Notes: generated by a model from the letters alone, not told the origin. Shown: positions 46,192-56,725, counted from the first letter of the stretch. The stretch: DNA of 64,000 nucleotides from Plantago major (GCA_026545765.1 CM048844.1:7628524-7692523); one strand, 5' to 3'. Numbers and translations: made by a program.

Positions 46192-46763
46192 ATGGAGAAC
46201 GATTGAAGATTTTGTTTCTGGTTTGTTTCGGAGTAATCGGATATTCGGATATGGTATGAGTATGTAAATAGTGGCTGCAATTCTGGTGTGTGTGTTTGAG
46301 TTGTATGAGCTTCTTGCATTGTAAACTTCTGCTTTACTAGTCTGGAATAAACTTCAGTTCTTGTACTTGTCAGTACTTGTAAAAGTAAAGACGAATTCAT
46401 CCAAATTACAACTGATAATTAGCTACAGATGATCAAGAATTGAAGTTCAAACAACCCAAGTTGGCACATGAAACTTTGATGTATCAAATTAAGAATGATA
46501 GATACTTGAAAAGCTTTCTGTACCTGGAACAAAAGACACATAAAATCTATTTTTCTTTTTCTCTATACATTCACATTTCTAATGTCAATTAAGATTTGGT
46601 ATCAACACCTCCATTGTTCAACTCTGTCCGTATCAACTTCAACATGTCAAAAACCTGCATTTGAGCAAAGATCTAATATGAATTTATGTCCGTATCAACT
46701 TCAACATGTCAAAAACAAAATATATCTTCATGAAGCTTAAACTAAGATAAATAAATTGATATC
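46192..46763 (+). repeat. 3' flank type B of small HSP copy 2
   Basis: Segments TTTTGTTTCTGG-TTGTTTC, GAGTTGTATGAGCTTCT and GTACCTGGAACAAAAGACAC recur downstream of the broken copy at 56436 (near 56740, 56826 and 57099). Near 46629 and 46688 GTCCGTATCAACTTCAACAT is tandemly repeated. No gene is recognised. Confidence 0.75.
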
Positions 46764-47297
46764 GATAGCCACCGGCTGTCAAAATCCCGTTGTTTATTTG
46801 CTCCGCCGCAGACGGAAGCTCAATCAGTCACTTTTCCGGATCCGCATCGTCTCTTCCGTGTGCCTAGATGCCAATCGGCTCGTTAGGACGAATCAGCCCC
46901 TTCTCCCCATATCAATCAGTCTCAGCAGCCAAGATCCATGTCCGAAATTGAGCCGGCTTCTTCTCCGGTTCAGTCCCGCTTTCTCCGATTCCAAAACAAA
47001 ATATATCTTCATGAAGCTTAAACTAAGATAAATAAATTGATATGGATTGTTTCATCCATTGAATTTATTTAAGTGAGTTGAGTTGAAAATTTGATTTGGG
47101 TAAAAATGCATAGAAGGAGAGAGCCTTTTTGTAATAAAAGACAGAAGGTGTGTCTCAGAAGGTGTGTCTCACGCGCTGGTATAGTGAGACTGGGTTTATT
47201 ATTATTTTAGAGACATTTGTACTGTGGTTCATAAAATTGAGTGAAAATCGAGCAATCGCCACGCGCCTCTTCTTTGGTTATATTATTACTTTTCAAA
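46764..47297 (+). repeat. Upstream block U of small HSP copy 3, first part
   Basis: Homologous to about 44680..45237, with small indels and without the Cassandra-type LTR that precedes the copy 2 block. It stops at ATTATTACTTTT, the left edge of the composite insert; homology resumes with AATTGCATTACAG at 54271. Confidence 0.85.
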
Positions 47298-47628
47298 TTT
47301 GTTTAAAAAGATAACTACTTTTCAAATAACAAAATTCTTGCAGAGTTACTGACAGAAAAACCACACGCAATGCAAGTCTAAGAATCCAAAAGCATCTCCA
47401 GGTTTCCAAGCTATCATTTTGAAGTGTTCTATTTAACACAATGAACAATGTGATGTAATGTATACCTGACCCGGAGTATCTTAACGAACAATGTAATGTA
47501 TCTGGTCTGGTTCTGATTTGAAGAACAATAGAATATTTATCAAAGATAATACACAAACACATACCAAAACACTAAAAGAAAGGGGGGAGAACACTTAATT
47601 GCCTGGAGTGCGGATGAAAATATGAAAG
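47298..47628 (-). repeat. Inverted copy of the HSP70 pseudogene 3' region
   Basis: In reverse it matches 21727..22018: CATCCGCACTCCAGGCAATT, TAGTGTTTTGGTATGTGTTT, GACCCGGAGTATC in opposite sense, and GTTATTTGAAAAGTAGTTAT. It carries about 40 extra bases (around TGTAATGTATCTGGTC) absent from the other copy. It is joined directly to the Copia element and is not part of the surrounding duplicated block. Confidence 0.82.
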
Positions 47629-47642
47629 GAAGTAATGAAGCA

Positions 47643-48227
47643 TGGTATACTGTGGTTACATTAATATGAAGCTAAGGTGGAGAATTGTGGTTAGCTTAAT
47701 ATTAAGGGAAGTAATGAAGCATGGTGTACTGAAAAACACTGAAGACGCAGGAGCAATGCTGTGTGGTGTGAACGCAGGAGCAATGCGGTGTGGTGTGAAC
47801 GCAGGGGCAGTTAGAATCCGAATCTAACTGGGATTCTCTTACTTGGCATTAAAGTTTTCTTTTCTAGTTAGGAAGGAATTCGTTTCTGATTAGGAGAGTC
47901 AATGTATGTTGATTTTTCTAGTATATATACACATGTAGGTACTAGATAAATCGATGAGAGACATAGATAATGTGATGAGAACACATTGAGATTTCTTGAG
48001 AGAAACACAGTGAGGAAGAGAAGAACAGAGGAGCTTATAGCTTGAAACTCGGGAGGTTTGGTCGATTCCTTGTAAACTGCATTTTGGTTCTTGGTAAATA
48101 GAAATCTTGGTTATCCCGTGGACGTAGACAATTGTCGAACCACGTTAAATATTGTGTTTATTTTCTTGCGTTTGTTTGTTGGTTGGTTTGGAGTTTATTT
48201 GATTGAATTGGGTTGATTTGATTAACA
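47643..48227 (+). repeat. 5' LTR of the Copia element
   Basis: Starts TGGTATACTG and ends GATTTGATTAACA. It includes a TATATATA box near 47921 and the CCGTGGACGTAG motif near 48117. The 3' LTR at 53682 is its partner. Confidence 0.88.
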
Positions 48228-48229
48228 AT

Positions 48230-48247
48230 TGGCGCCGTCTGTGGGAA
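48230..48247 (+). promoter_or_regulatory. Primer-binding site of the Copia element
   Basis: TGGCGCCGTCTGTGGGA lies two bases after the 5' LTR. TGGCGCC complements the GGCGCCA 3' end found in some plant tRNAs (tRNA-Asp is the usual candidate). Most plant Copia elements use initiator tRNA-Met instead. The tRNA assignment is tentative. Confidence 0.55.
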
Positions 48248-48273
48248 GAGAATCAGCTGGTATCTATTCATCA

Positions 48274-49755
48274 ATGGCGTCTCCAAAGTTCGACCTCAAA
48301 CCATTGGAAGGAAAGACAGACTTTGGTCTGTGGAAGAGAAGGATGATGGCTCTGTTAATGCAGCAAGGTGTTGTCAATGCACTGACTGAGAAGTTCGATA
48401 CAACTTTGTCTGATGCTGATAAAAAGGCAATCAAGTTCAAGGCTTACAGTTCTTTGATATTAGCTCTGGGAGATAATGCTCTCATTGAAATCGGTGATCT
48501 TTCATCGGCAAAGGAGATATGGGAGAAGCTAGAAGAACTGTATAATGACAAGTCAGATGCAAATAAAATTTATGCAAAACAGAGGCTATTTGCATTCAAG
48601 ATGGTTGAAGGAAAATCAATCATGAGTCAGTTGGATTTGTTCAAGAAGATGGTTGCACACCATGACAATCTGGAAACTGATGAGAAGAACAGGATGAGGA
48701 GCCAAGACAAGGCAATTATCTTGTTGAATTCACTCCCTAGGTCTCTTGTTCCATTCAAGGATGCTTTGGTGTATGGGAGGACATAAGCATTGACAATGGA
48801 GGCTATTGAATCTGCACTAAGATCAAGGGAGCTGGACCAGGATGGTGTTCCACCAACACTCAGTACTGGTGAAAGCCTTATGGTGAAACAACATCACAAG
48901 TTTTCACCAAAGAAGAAGCAATATCCAGATCAAAGGAAAGCTCAGTATACCAAGGATGGCCCTGAAACAAGGAAGTGTTATTATTGCAAGAAGCAAGGAC
49001 ACTTGAAGAAGGATTGTATGAGTCTAAAGGCGCAGAAAGGGAAGGGTGTGGCGACAACACTGAATACTAATTATGGCACAGTCATTACAAACAAATCAGA
49101 GGCTTATCATACTGCGGATGCTCTTGTTACTGAGGTACTTTCAGTCACTCAAACTAGTCAATCAACTGAATGGGTTATGGATTCAGGCTGTTCGTTTCAT
49201 ATGACACCTATTAGAGAATGGTTTTCAACTTTTGAGCATATAAACTGTGGATCAATTGTTCTTGGTGATGATAGACCATGCATAATAAAGGGTATGGGAA
49301 CAGTGAGAATTGAGATGTTTGATGGAGTGGTAAGGGATTTGCTTAATGTGAGATATGTACCACACTTGAAGAGGAACTTGATATCCTTAGGAACTATGGA
49401 TACTAAGGGATACAAGTATTCAGGTGATAATGGTGTCCTTCAGGTCAAGAAGGGTGATAAGGTGGTTATGCAGGCTCTGAAAAGGAGAGAATTGTATTAT
49501 CTACAAGGTGAAACTGTAACTGGTGAAGTTTCCAGTGTACAATGTTCTGGGAACACTCGACAGTGTTCTGACAACACCGTTCTATGGCATAGAAGACTAG
49601 CACATGTTGGAGAGAAAGGCCTTATGGATTTGTCTAAGAAGGGGCTCTTAGGTGGAGACAAGATACATAAGATGGAACTTTGTAAGCTCTGTGTGTTAGG
49701 GAAGTCCAAGAAGAACAGTTATGGTGTTGGGAAACACACCACACAGGACACTTGA
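48274..49755 (+). pseudogene. Copia gag, zinc knuckle, protease and pre-integrase region, with stop codon
   Basis: Gag begins MASPKFDLKPLEGKTDFGLW at 48274. A TAA at 48784..48786 interrupts the frame, which then continues in phase with the zinc knuckle CYYCKKQGHLKKDC, the protease site WVMDSGCSFHMTP and the pre-integrase domain (LWHRRLAHVGEKGL, CKLCVLGKSKK). The frame is lost at about 49740. In intact relatives gag and pol are one frame. The upstream TTG at 48229 is in the primer site and is not a start. Confidence 0.88.
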
Positions 49756-50540
49756 GTATGTGCATGCAGATTTATGGGGACCGGCAAGAACCACCACTAG
49801 GAATGGAGGTAGATATTTTATGTCCATCATTGATGATCTGTCAAGGAAATTGTGGGTGTTTGTATTGAAGTCCAAGGATGAGACTTTCATGAAATTCAAG
49901 GAATGGCTTGTGGAGATGGAGAATCAAACGAACAAGAAGTTCAAGGTGATCAGAACTGATAATGGGCTGGAATTCTTGTCTAATGAATTCAATACCTTCT
50001 GTGTTGGGAAGGGCATCTTGAGACACAAGTCAGTTCCTGGAAATCCACAGCAGAATGGAGTAGTTGAAAGGATGAATAGAACAATTCTAGAAAGAGTGAG
50101 GTGCATGCTTCTTGGATCAGGTTTGTCAAAAAGTTTTTGGGGAGAGGCTGTGACTACGACAGCACATCTTATTAACCTATGTCCATCATCAGCTATTGGT
50201 TTCAAGACACCTGAAGAAGTTTGGAAAGGTACTCATTCAGACTACTCATATCTCAAAGTATTTGGATGCTTAGCTATGCTCATGTCAAGCAAGATAAGTT
50301 GGAGGCTAGAGCAGTAAAGTGCTTGTTTCTTGGTTATCCAAAGGGAGTTAAGGGATATAAACTCTGGTGCCTAGAACCAGGGGTAAATAATTGCATCATC
50401 AGTAGGGATGTGACTTTCCATGAAGATGTGATGCCATTATTGAGGAATACTGACAGTGTTGAGAGAACACTCAGTCAGGTGGAGCCTGTCGAAGATGGTG
50501 TGTCAGGAACACTGAATATGGAGCAGACAGACACTGGTGT
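49721..50540 (+). pseudogene. Copia integrase region, frameshifted
   Basis: The integrase core carries the catalytic residues in HADLWGP, RTDNGLEF and GVVERMNRT, followed by SFWGEAVTTTAHLIN. A second frameshift falls near 50270, after LKVFGCLA. The next frame continues with YAHVKQDKLEARAVKCLFLG, CIISRDVTFHED and VEPVEDG up to the CACTA insertion at 50541. Confidence 0.86.
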
Positions 50541-51805
50541 CACTACAAAAAAATCCTGTTTTAGCGACGGAACTATCCGTCGCTAAAACAGGACCGATCC
50601 GTCGCTAAATCTGTAGCGACGGATTTATCAACGGATCACATCCCGTCTCAATTTTGCTCGTCTCTAGGTTTTTTTGCGACGGTTAATTTATCCGTCGCTA
50701 ATTAGCGACGGATAAAGTGTTGACCGTCTGAAAAAAAAATCAGCACTATTTAGCGACGGATAGTTATCCGTCGCTAAATAGTATTTTTTGTTTTTTATTT
50801 TTATTTTTAATACGAATATTTTGATAATTTTATACGAATATTCAATACGGATAAATCGATAATTTTATTCAATTCGGATAAACCAACAATTATATACGAA
50901 TATTCAATACGGACAAACTGACAATTGTATATGATTATTCAATACGCATAAACTGATAATTTTATTCAATACGGATAAACCGACAATTTCATACAATATT
51001 CGAAAATACAATATACAACATTTAATAATAATTAATACAAATAAGAAATTACAAAATTAATAAGAAATTACAATAATGAATTATACAAAATTAATACAAG
51101 AATACAATAATTCAAATAAGATCTTGTTGCATCTTGACGAATCTTGGACGGATGAAGTCGGATCGGGTCGTGGAGGCAGTGGACGGTGGTGGCGGACGGT
51201 GGTGGCAGTGGAGTGGCGGATCTAGTGGTGGACGGTGGTGGCGCTTGGTGGTGGCAGTGGAGTGGTGTGGTGGTTTTGGTGGTGGAGTGGTGGTGGCCGT
51301 GGTGGTGGCAGTGGAGTGGAGTGGTGTGGTGGTGGCAGTGGTGGCAGTAGAGTGGTGGCCGTGGTGGCAGTGGAGTGGTGTGGTGGTGTAGTGGAAGGGT
51401 GGTGGTGTAGTGGAATGGTGGTGGTGGGAGGAAGGAAGTAGGAGAGTTTAGGGTTTGTGAGTGAAGGGAGGAAGAGGAAGGGTTAAATATTAGGGTTTAC
51501 TGCCGATGTTAGCGACGGATAAATCTATCCGTCTCCGTCGCTAAATTTAATTTTTTTTAATTTTTAAATAACATATTTAACGATGGATAGTCTATCCGTC
51601 GTTAAAATACTTTTTTTTTTAAAAAAAAATTAAAAAGTCAACAGAAGTAACGACGAATAGAATTATCCGTCGCTATTTAACGACGGATAGAAATCCATCG
51701 CTAATTTGAGCGATCCGTCGCTAATTTTAGCGCCCCGTCGCTAAAATAGCGACGGATAAAATCCGTCGCCCCTAATGGTCGTTATTTTGCAGAATTCTTG
51801 TAGTG
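50541..51805. mobile_element. Non-autonomous CACTA (En/Spm-type) transposon nested in the Copia element
   Basis: Ends CACTACAAAAAAAT and ATTCTTGTAGTG are inverted and start with CACTA. A perfect three-base target duplication, TGT, flanks it (50538..50540 and 51806..51808), as expected for this superfamily. Subterminal repeats of TAGCGACGGAT in both orientations crowd both ends. The 1,265-base interior has no transposase but has a G-rich repeat at 51150..51440. Confidence 0.92.
51150..51440 (+). repeat. G-rich GGTGGTGGCAGTGGAGTGG repeat inside the CACTA element
   Basis: Many imperfect copies of GGTGG, GGCAGTGGAGTGG and GTGGTGTGGTGG give a strongly G-rich plus strand that could form G-quadruplexes. 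The tryptophan/glycine/valine-rich open frames found here are by-products. Confidence 0.8.
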
Positions 51806-51808
51806 TGT

Positions 51809-53661
51809 GGTGATAACACGGTTTTAGCACCATGGTGTTACATGACAACATCTTTGAATCTCGTGGAAATCTTGACATACATGATCAGGTGGAGCCTGAA
51901 TCGAATAATCAGGTGGAGAGGCATGTGATTAGAAGAAGGACAGGGATAGAGCTCAATAATCCAGATGATGTTGTGGATTATCAACTCATCAGAGATAGAG
52001 AACCAAGAGTTAGAACCTCTACTGCAGATCCAGATATGGTGTATATTGCACTGAATATTGCCGATGATATTGATTGTTATGAGCCTGAGAACTATCAAAG
52101 AGCTATAAGTTGCTCAGAGAAGAATAGTTGGTGCATTGCTATACAGCAAGAACTCTTGTCACTTGAAAAGAATCATACATGGGATATTGTAGCTATACCT
52201 AAAGGAAAGAAGCTTGTCAGTTGTAAGTGGATCTTTAAGAAGAAACTTGGAGCTGATGGTGAGCAAAAGGTGAAATACAAAGCCAGACTAGTTGCTAGAG
52301 GTTTCACACAAAGAGAGGGTATTGACTACAATGAGATCTTTTCTCCAGTGGTGAAGCATAGCTCAATCAGGATCTTGATTGCTATGGTAGCTCAATTTAA
52401 GCTACACTTACATCAAATGGATGTTACTACTGCATTCTTGCATGGGAACCTGGATGAAGAGATTTACATGAGGATACCTGAGGGTATTGAGGTAGATGAC
52501 AAGGAGCACAAGGTTTGTTTATTGTTGAGATCAATGTATGGCCTTAAACAGAGTCCAAGGCAATGGTATAAAAGATTTGACAAGTTTATGTTGAGTCACA
52601 AGTTCAGGCGGTGTGACTACGACACCTGTGTTTACTTCTATGGTGAGAATGTCGAAGACATGATATATTTGCTCATTTATGTGGACGACATGCTTATAGC
52701 AATCAAGCATATGAAAGGAATCACTCATGTGAAGAATCTTTTGAAGTCAGAATTTGAGATGAAAGACTTGGGAATAGCTAAGAGGATACTGGGCATTGAT
52801 ATTATTCATGGAGGTGATGGAAAGATCATTATGAATCAAAGTGCTTACTTGGAGAAGGTGTTAAGGAGATTTAACATGCACAAATCCAAGCATGCTGCAA
52901 CACCTCTGGGGTCTCAGTTCAAGTTATCTAAGAAGTCTTGTCCTAATACTGATGAAGAGAAGAGGTGTATGGAGAACACACCGTATGCTAATGCTATAGG
53001 GTCGATTATGTATTCCATGGTATGTTGCAGGCCGGATTTGGCTCATGCAATGAGCTCAGTAAGCAGGTATATGGATAATCCTGGCAAGGACCATTGGGAG
53101 GCAGTTAAGTGGCTGCTCAGGTATATTGGTGGTTCGATTAGACTGGGATTGGTGTTTGAGCAACACCAGACGAGGAATGATGCACTGATTGGGTATGTCG
53201 ACTCGGATTATGCTGCAAACTTGGATACAAGGAAGTCTTTAACTGGATATGTATTCACATTATTTGGTACAACAATGAGTTGGAAGTCTACTCATCAACC
53301 TGTGGTTGTATTATCAACTACAGAGGCAGAATTTATGGCCATGACGGAAGCTGTGAAAGAAGCTATTTGGCTCAAGGGAATTCTGGGGCAGTTCGGTGTG
53401 TTGCAAACACCGGTGACTATATTTTGTGATAGTCAAAGTGCAATTCATTTGTCAAAACATCAAGCTTACTATGACAGGTCCAAACACATTGATATAAAGT
53501 TTCACTTTGTCAGAGATGAAGTTGAGAAGGGTACTATCAAGATTGAGAAGATCAGCACAGATGTTAATCCGGCGGATGGATTTACTAAGTCAATTTCTGT
53601 GATGAAGTTTGGATCGTGTCTAAGTTCTATCAAGTTGATGGAAGGAAGGGTTGTGTCCTAA
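51809..53661 (+). pseudogene. Copia reverse transcriptase and RNase H region
   Basis: A long open stretch (609 residues from the ATG at 51832) carries the reverse transcriptase domain: WIFKKKLGADGEQKVKYKAR, GIDYNEIFSPVVK, MDVTTAFLHGNLDEEIYM, SMYGLKQSPRQWYKRFDK and the catalytic LLIYVDDML. It is followed by the RNase H domain with YVDSDYAANLDTRKSLTGY, STTEAEFMA, IFCDSQSAIHL and RSKHIDIKFHFVRD. The domain is intact, but it is cut off from gag-integrase by the CACTA insertion and upstream frameshifts. Confidence 0.9.
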
Positions 53662-53681
53662 CTCTAGGGACATGAATGGTG

Positions 53682-54264
53682 TGGTATACTGTGGTTACAT
53701 TAATATGAAGCTAAGGTGGAGAATTGTGGTTAGCTTAATATTAAAGGAAGTAATGAAGCATGGTGTACTGAAAAACACTGAAGACGCAGGAGCAATGCTG
53801 TGTGGTGTGAACGCAGGAACAATGCGGTGTGGTGTGAACACAGGGGCAGTTAGAATCCGAATCTAACTGGGATTCTCTTACTTGACATTAAAGTTTTCTT
53901 TTCTAGTTAGGAAGGAATTCGTTTCTGATTAGGAGATGCAATGTATGTTGATTTTTCTAGTATATATACACATGTAGGTACTAGATAAATCGATGAGATA
54001 CATAGAGAATGTGATGAGAACACATTGAGATTTCTTGAGAGAAACACAGTGAGGAAGAGAAGAACAGAGGAGAACATAAACTGAAGCTGGGAGGTTTGGT
54101 GATTCTCAGAAAGCTGCGTTTTGGTTCTTGGTAAATAGAAATCTTGGTTATCCCGTGGACGTAGACAATTGTTGAACTACGTTAAATATTGTGTTTATTT
54201 TCTTGCGTTTGTTTGTTGGTTGGTTTGGAGTTTATTGAATTGAATTGGGTTGATTTGATTAACA
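53682..54264 (+). repeat. 3' LTR of the Copia element
   Basis: Starts TGGTATACTG and ends GATTTGATTAACA, like the 5' LTR. Substitutions and short indels cluster in the part just before TTTTGGTTCTTGG. Beyond it lies AATTTTAATTGCATTACAG, the resumed upstream block of small HSP copy 3. Confidence 0.88.
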
Positions 54265-54750
54265 AATTTTAATTGCATTACAGTTTAAACTTTTTAAGTC
54301 CTCAACCGCATCGTCAACTGGAAGCCCTCAACCGTGTTTTTGGTAATTTGACATTTGTTCATCGTAAAGAGTCGGAATTATGAAGTTATTTGTTCAAAGT
54401 TGTTCTAAATTTGTATTAGACATGTACCTGTACCTTTCTGATTAACTTAATGCAATTCTATTAAAAATAAAAAAAATAAATGGATAACACAAAAAACGAG
54501 GCATGTGAAAATGATGGCTCCAACTATGGAAGCTTGTAGAAAGCACGAGTGAGTACACTCCGGTTCTGGAAACAGGTGGTTAAGGAAGGTGCGTGTATGG
54601 TCTAGAATTTTCATCTCAACTCCTATATAACTTCCGCCTTTTTCAATTCTTCTCCTCAACAGAAATCGATCAAGCAAAAATCTCAAGCAACAGTTACTTT
54701 CTACACGAAAATTCTCTCTAAGCTTTCAATTCGAAGCAAAATCTGAAAAA
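54265..54750 (+). promoter_or_regulatory. Promoter region of small HSP copy 3 (block U, second part)
   Basis: It matches 45247..45717 closely, including the heat-shock motifs GTTCTGGAAAC and TAGAATTTTCAT (54601..54613) and the TATATAA box (54624..54630). Only the last bases before the ATG (CGAAGCAAAATCTGAAAAA) read like copy 1. Because of the insert, everything upstream of about 490 bases from the start codon is retroelement. Confidence 0.75.
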
Positions 54751-55224
54751 ATGTCTCTGATTCCAAGCTTGTTCGGCAACAACAACAGGCGCAGCAACAT
54801 CTTCGATCCATTCTCACTTGAGGTTTGGGATCCATTTGAAGGAATTCTCTCTTCTAACTTCTCCGGTTCGGCTCGAGAAACTTCGGCTTTCGCAGGTGCT
54901 CGGATCGACTGGAAGGAGACTCCGGAGGCACACGTGTTCAAGGCAGATGTGCCTGGGCTGAAGAAGGAAGAGGTGAAGGTCGAGGTTGAAGATGGAGGTG
55001 TCCTGCAAATCAGTGGCGAGAGGAACAAAGAGCAGGAAGAGAAGAATGACACCTGGCACCGAATCGAGCGTAGCAGCGGCAAGTTCATGAGGCGATTCAG
55101 GCTGCCTGAGAATGCCAAATTGGAGCAGATCAAGGCTAACATGGAGAATGGAGTGCTCACTGTTACTGTTCCCAAAGAGGAGCTCAAGAAGCCCGAGGTC
55201 AAGTCTATTGACATCTCTGGTTGA
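54751..55224 (+). CDS. Cytosolic class I small heat-shock protein, copy 3
   Basis: 157 residues, intronless, protein identical to copy 2. The class I N-terminus, alpha-crystallin domain (residues 50-143) and terminal IDI anchor are all present. The gene is a mosaic. Its promoter and codons 7 and 17 are of copy 2 type, while the bases just before the ATG, the TGA stop and the whole 572-base 3' flank are of copy 1 type. All three proteins are intact, so the mosaic keeps function. Confidence 0.97.
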   Translation: MSLIPSLFGNNNRRSNIFDPFSLEVWDPFEGILSSNFSGSARETSAFAGARIDWKETPEAHVFKADVPGLKKEEVKVEVEDGGVLQISGERNKEQEEKNDTWHRIERSSGKFMRRFRLPENAKLEQIKANMENGVLTVTVPKEELKKPEVKSIDISG

Positions 55225-55796
55225 ACAATTGAGTCCTGGAAATGTGCTATGGTCGATTTACTTCGTATCGGTTGGATGTAATGTCTTCTGATATCTGATA
55301 TTGACGATGATAATAATCTCTGATTGGTGCTGTAGTTTTAGTATGTTTCTGGACTTGCTGTAGTTTTAGTATGTTTCTTATCGTAGTATATAATCCTACA
55401 ATTATCCACATACTCAGACTCTATATATCGCGATTGAATTTATGCAAGCATTGGTTTATACATTCCTTTTAATATCAACTACAGGGATGATTGTTTCGCA
55501 AAATTATTAATTCATGCGTTGTTAGCTTGTAAGGAGGGATTCATGTAACCACAAATAGAGACTAAAGCAAGTGTTTGGATACCAAGAGTGTGTTGAAGGA
55601 GTACAAATTGTTTGAGCTCTACTTAGGAGAAATGGAAAAATGACCGAGCTCTTGATTTCTAGTCAACAAATATTATTCCCAAAATTTCAATATTCTGCAA
55701 AATCAATCCGGTTTTAAATTGCAAAAGGTCCTACTAATTCACCAATTTACCCTGCATCTGGGACGTTGAAAGCATCTTCTTAATTCTCATCTGCAA
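55225..55796 (+). repeat. 3' flank type A of small HSP copy 3
   Basis: Reads identical to 29217..29788 by eye, with constant offset. After ATCTGCAA the two loci diverge: copy 1 runs into the TTAGTTTCA array, copy 3 into the XS-domain fragment. Confidence 0.85.
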
Positions 55797-55835
55797 GCAT
55801 TAACTAAACGTCGCAGTGAATTATGATATGGCGAA

Positions 55836-56243
55836 TTGGTGCCTTATGATATTCCCAATACAGAGAATTTAAACCCTCTGTTTCATCTAAAACTTCACTC
55901 TACCAATTTCTTCTGCGAACGAGGTACTACTACTACCACTACGAATCGGTTTGAGAAGAGTTTTGAATTTGTTGGCTATAGTAAAAAAGAATGGATTGAA
56001 CAAGAAATGTCTCCAGGTCCTGGTATTTACGGTTGGATTGCACGTGAAGATGACTACAACTCTGAAGGGCCACTAGGAGATTATCTTCGCCAAAATGGGG
56101 AATTGAAAACTATCTCAAACATTATGGAAGAAGAAACTAATGCTATGAAAACTCTTTTGGAATATAATGAAAAGTCAATGTCGTCAAGTAGGATGCTCGA
56201 AGAACATGACAGGCTTCATCATTCTTTTTATGAAGGTTTGTAG
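55836..56243 (+). pseudogene. XS-domain fragment of an IDN2/FDM-like (SGS3-related) protein
   Basis: From about residue 38 the frame matches the C-terminal half of the XS domain plus the start of the following linker in plant IDN2/FACTOR OF DNA METHYLATION proteins: FEKSFE, KKEWIEQ, GIYGWIAREDDYN, GPLGDYLRQNGELKTIS and IMEEE. Those proteins bind double-stranded RNA in RNA-directed DNA methylation and have about 600 residues. The zinc finger, most of the XS domain, the coiled coil and the XH domain are absent. The reading frame ends at 56243, but a GT at 56236 allows in-frame splicing to the broken small HSP that follows. The family match is from memory of the conserved blocks. Confidence 0.65.
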
Positions 56244-56435
56244 ATTATGTCCTCAGTCTGGCTATACTCTTGTTAGGCTTGAAAGGAATTCAAGCATGTG
56301 CTTATGGATGCATTGAAATCCTGCATATTGATGCTTACAGTTCTTTATTCCGATTCTTTATATTGATTGGCGCTTGACTGACTGAGTTAAAACTCTTCTA
56401 ATGGAATTACTGGATCTTTCTTTAATTATTGTCAG

Positions 56436-56725
56436 AAAATTCAGCTTTTGCAGGAGCTAGTATTGACTGGAAGGAGACTCCTGAAGCACACGTGTTCAAA
56501 GCAGATGTGCCTAGGCTGAAGAAGGAAGAGGTGAAGGTCAAGGTTGAACATGGAAGTGTTTTGCAAATCAGTGGCAGTGGCAAGTTCATGAGCCAATTCA
56601 GTCTACCTGAGAATGCAAAATTGGAGCAGATCAAGGCTAATTTGGAGAATGGAGTGCTGTCTGTTACTGTTCCCAAAGAGGAGGTGAGTTCAAGTCCATT
56701 GCATCTCTGGTTGAACGAAGAATAA
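56436..56725 (+). pseudogene. Broken class I small HSP, copy 4
   Basis: It starts at residue 45 of the family sequence ([20 protein letters not shown]) with no ATG of its own. An in-frame deletion removes 19 residues between ISG and SGKFM (the [11 protein letters not shown] part of the alpha-crystallin domain), and the C-terminus is lost in a shifted end ([13 protein letters not shown]) in place of the IDI anchor. Several substitutions (DVPRLKK, VEHGS) show it is older than copies 1-3. Its 3' flank is type B, like copy 2. Confidence 0.88.

Larger units (their letters stand above)
47643..54264 (+). mobile_element. Copia-type LTR retrotransposon, inactive, with nested CACTA element
   Basis: Two LTRs (585 and 583 bases) enclose gag, protease, integrase, reverse transcriptase and RNase H in the Copia order. 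The proteins resemble the TNT1-94 kind of plant Copia. The LTRs differ at about 25 positions by eye, so the insertion is not recent. A stop codon after gag, two frameshifts in the integrase part and the CACTA insertion at 50541 disable it. No five-base target duplication is found: AAGCA precedes and AATTT follows. The sequence GAAGTAATGAAGCATGGT just before the left LTR also occurs inside the LTR at 47709, so the left end is not canonical. Confidence 0.92.

Noticed and set aside
48229-48273. Upstream extension of gag from TTG at 48229
   Set aside because: It overlaps the primer-binding site. The first ATG (48274) begins the conserved gag sequence.
51134-51441. Glycine/tryptophan/valine-rich open frames
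   Set aside because: They arise from the GGTGG repeat inside the CACTA element and have no start context or domain.
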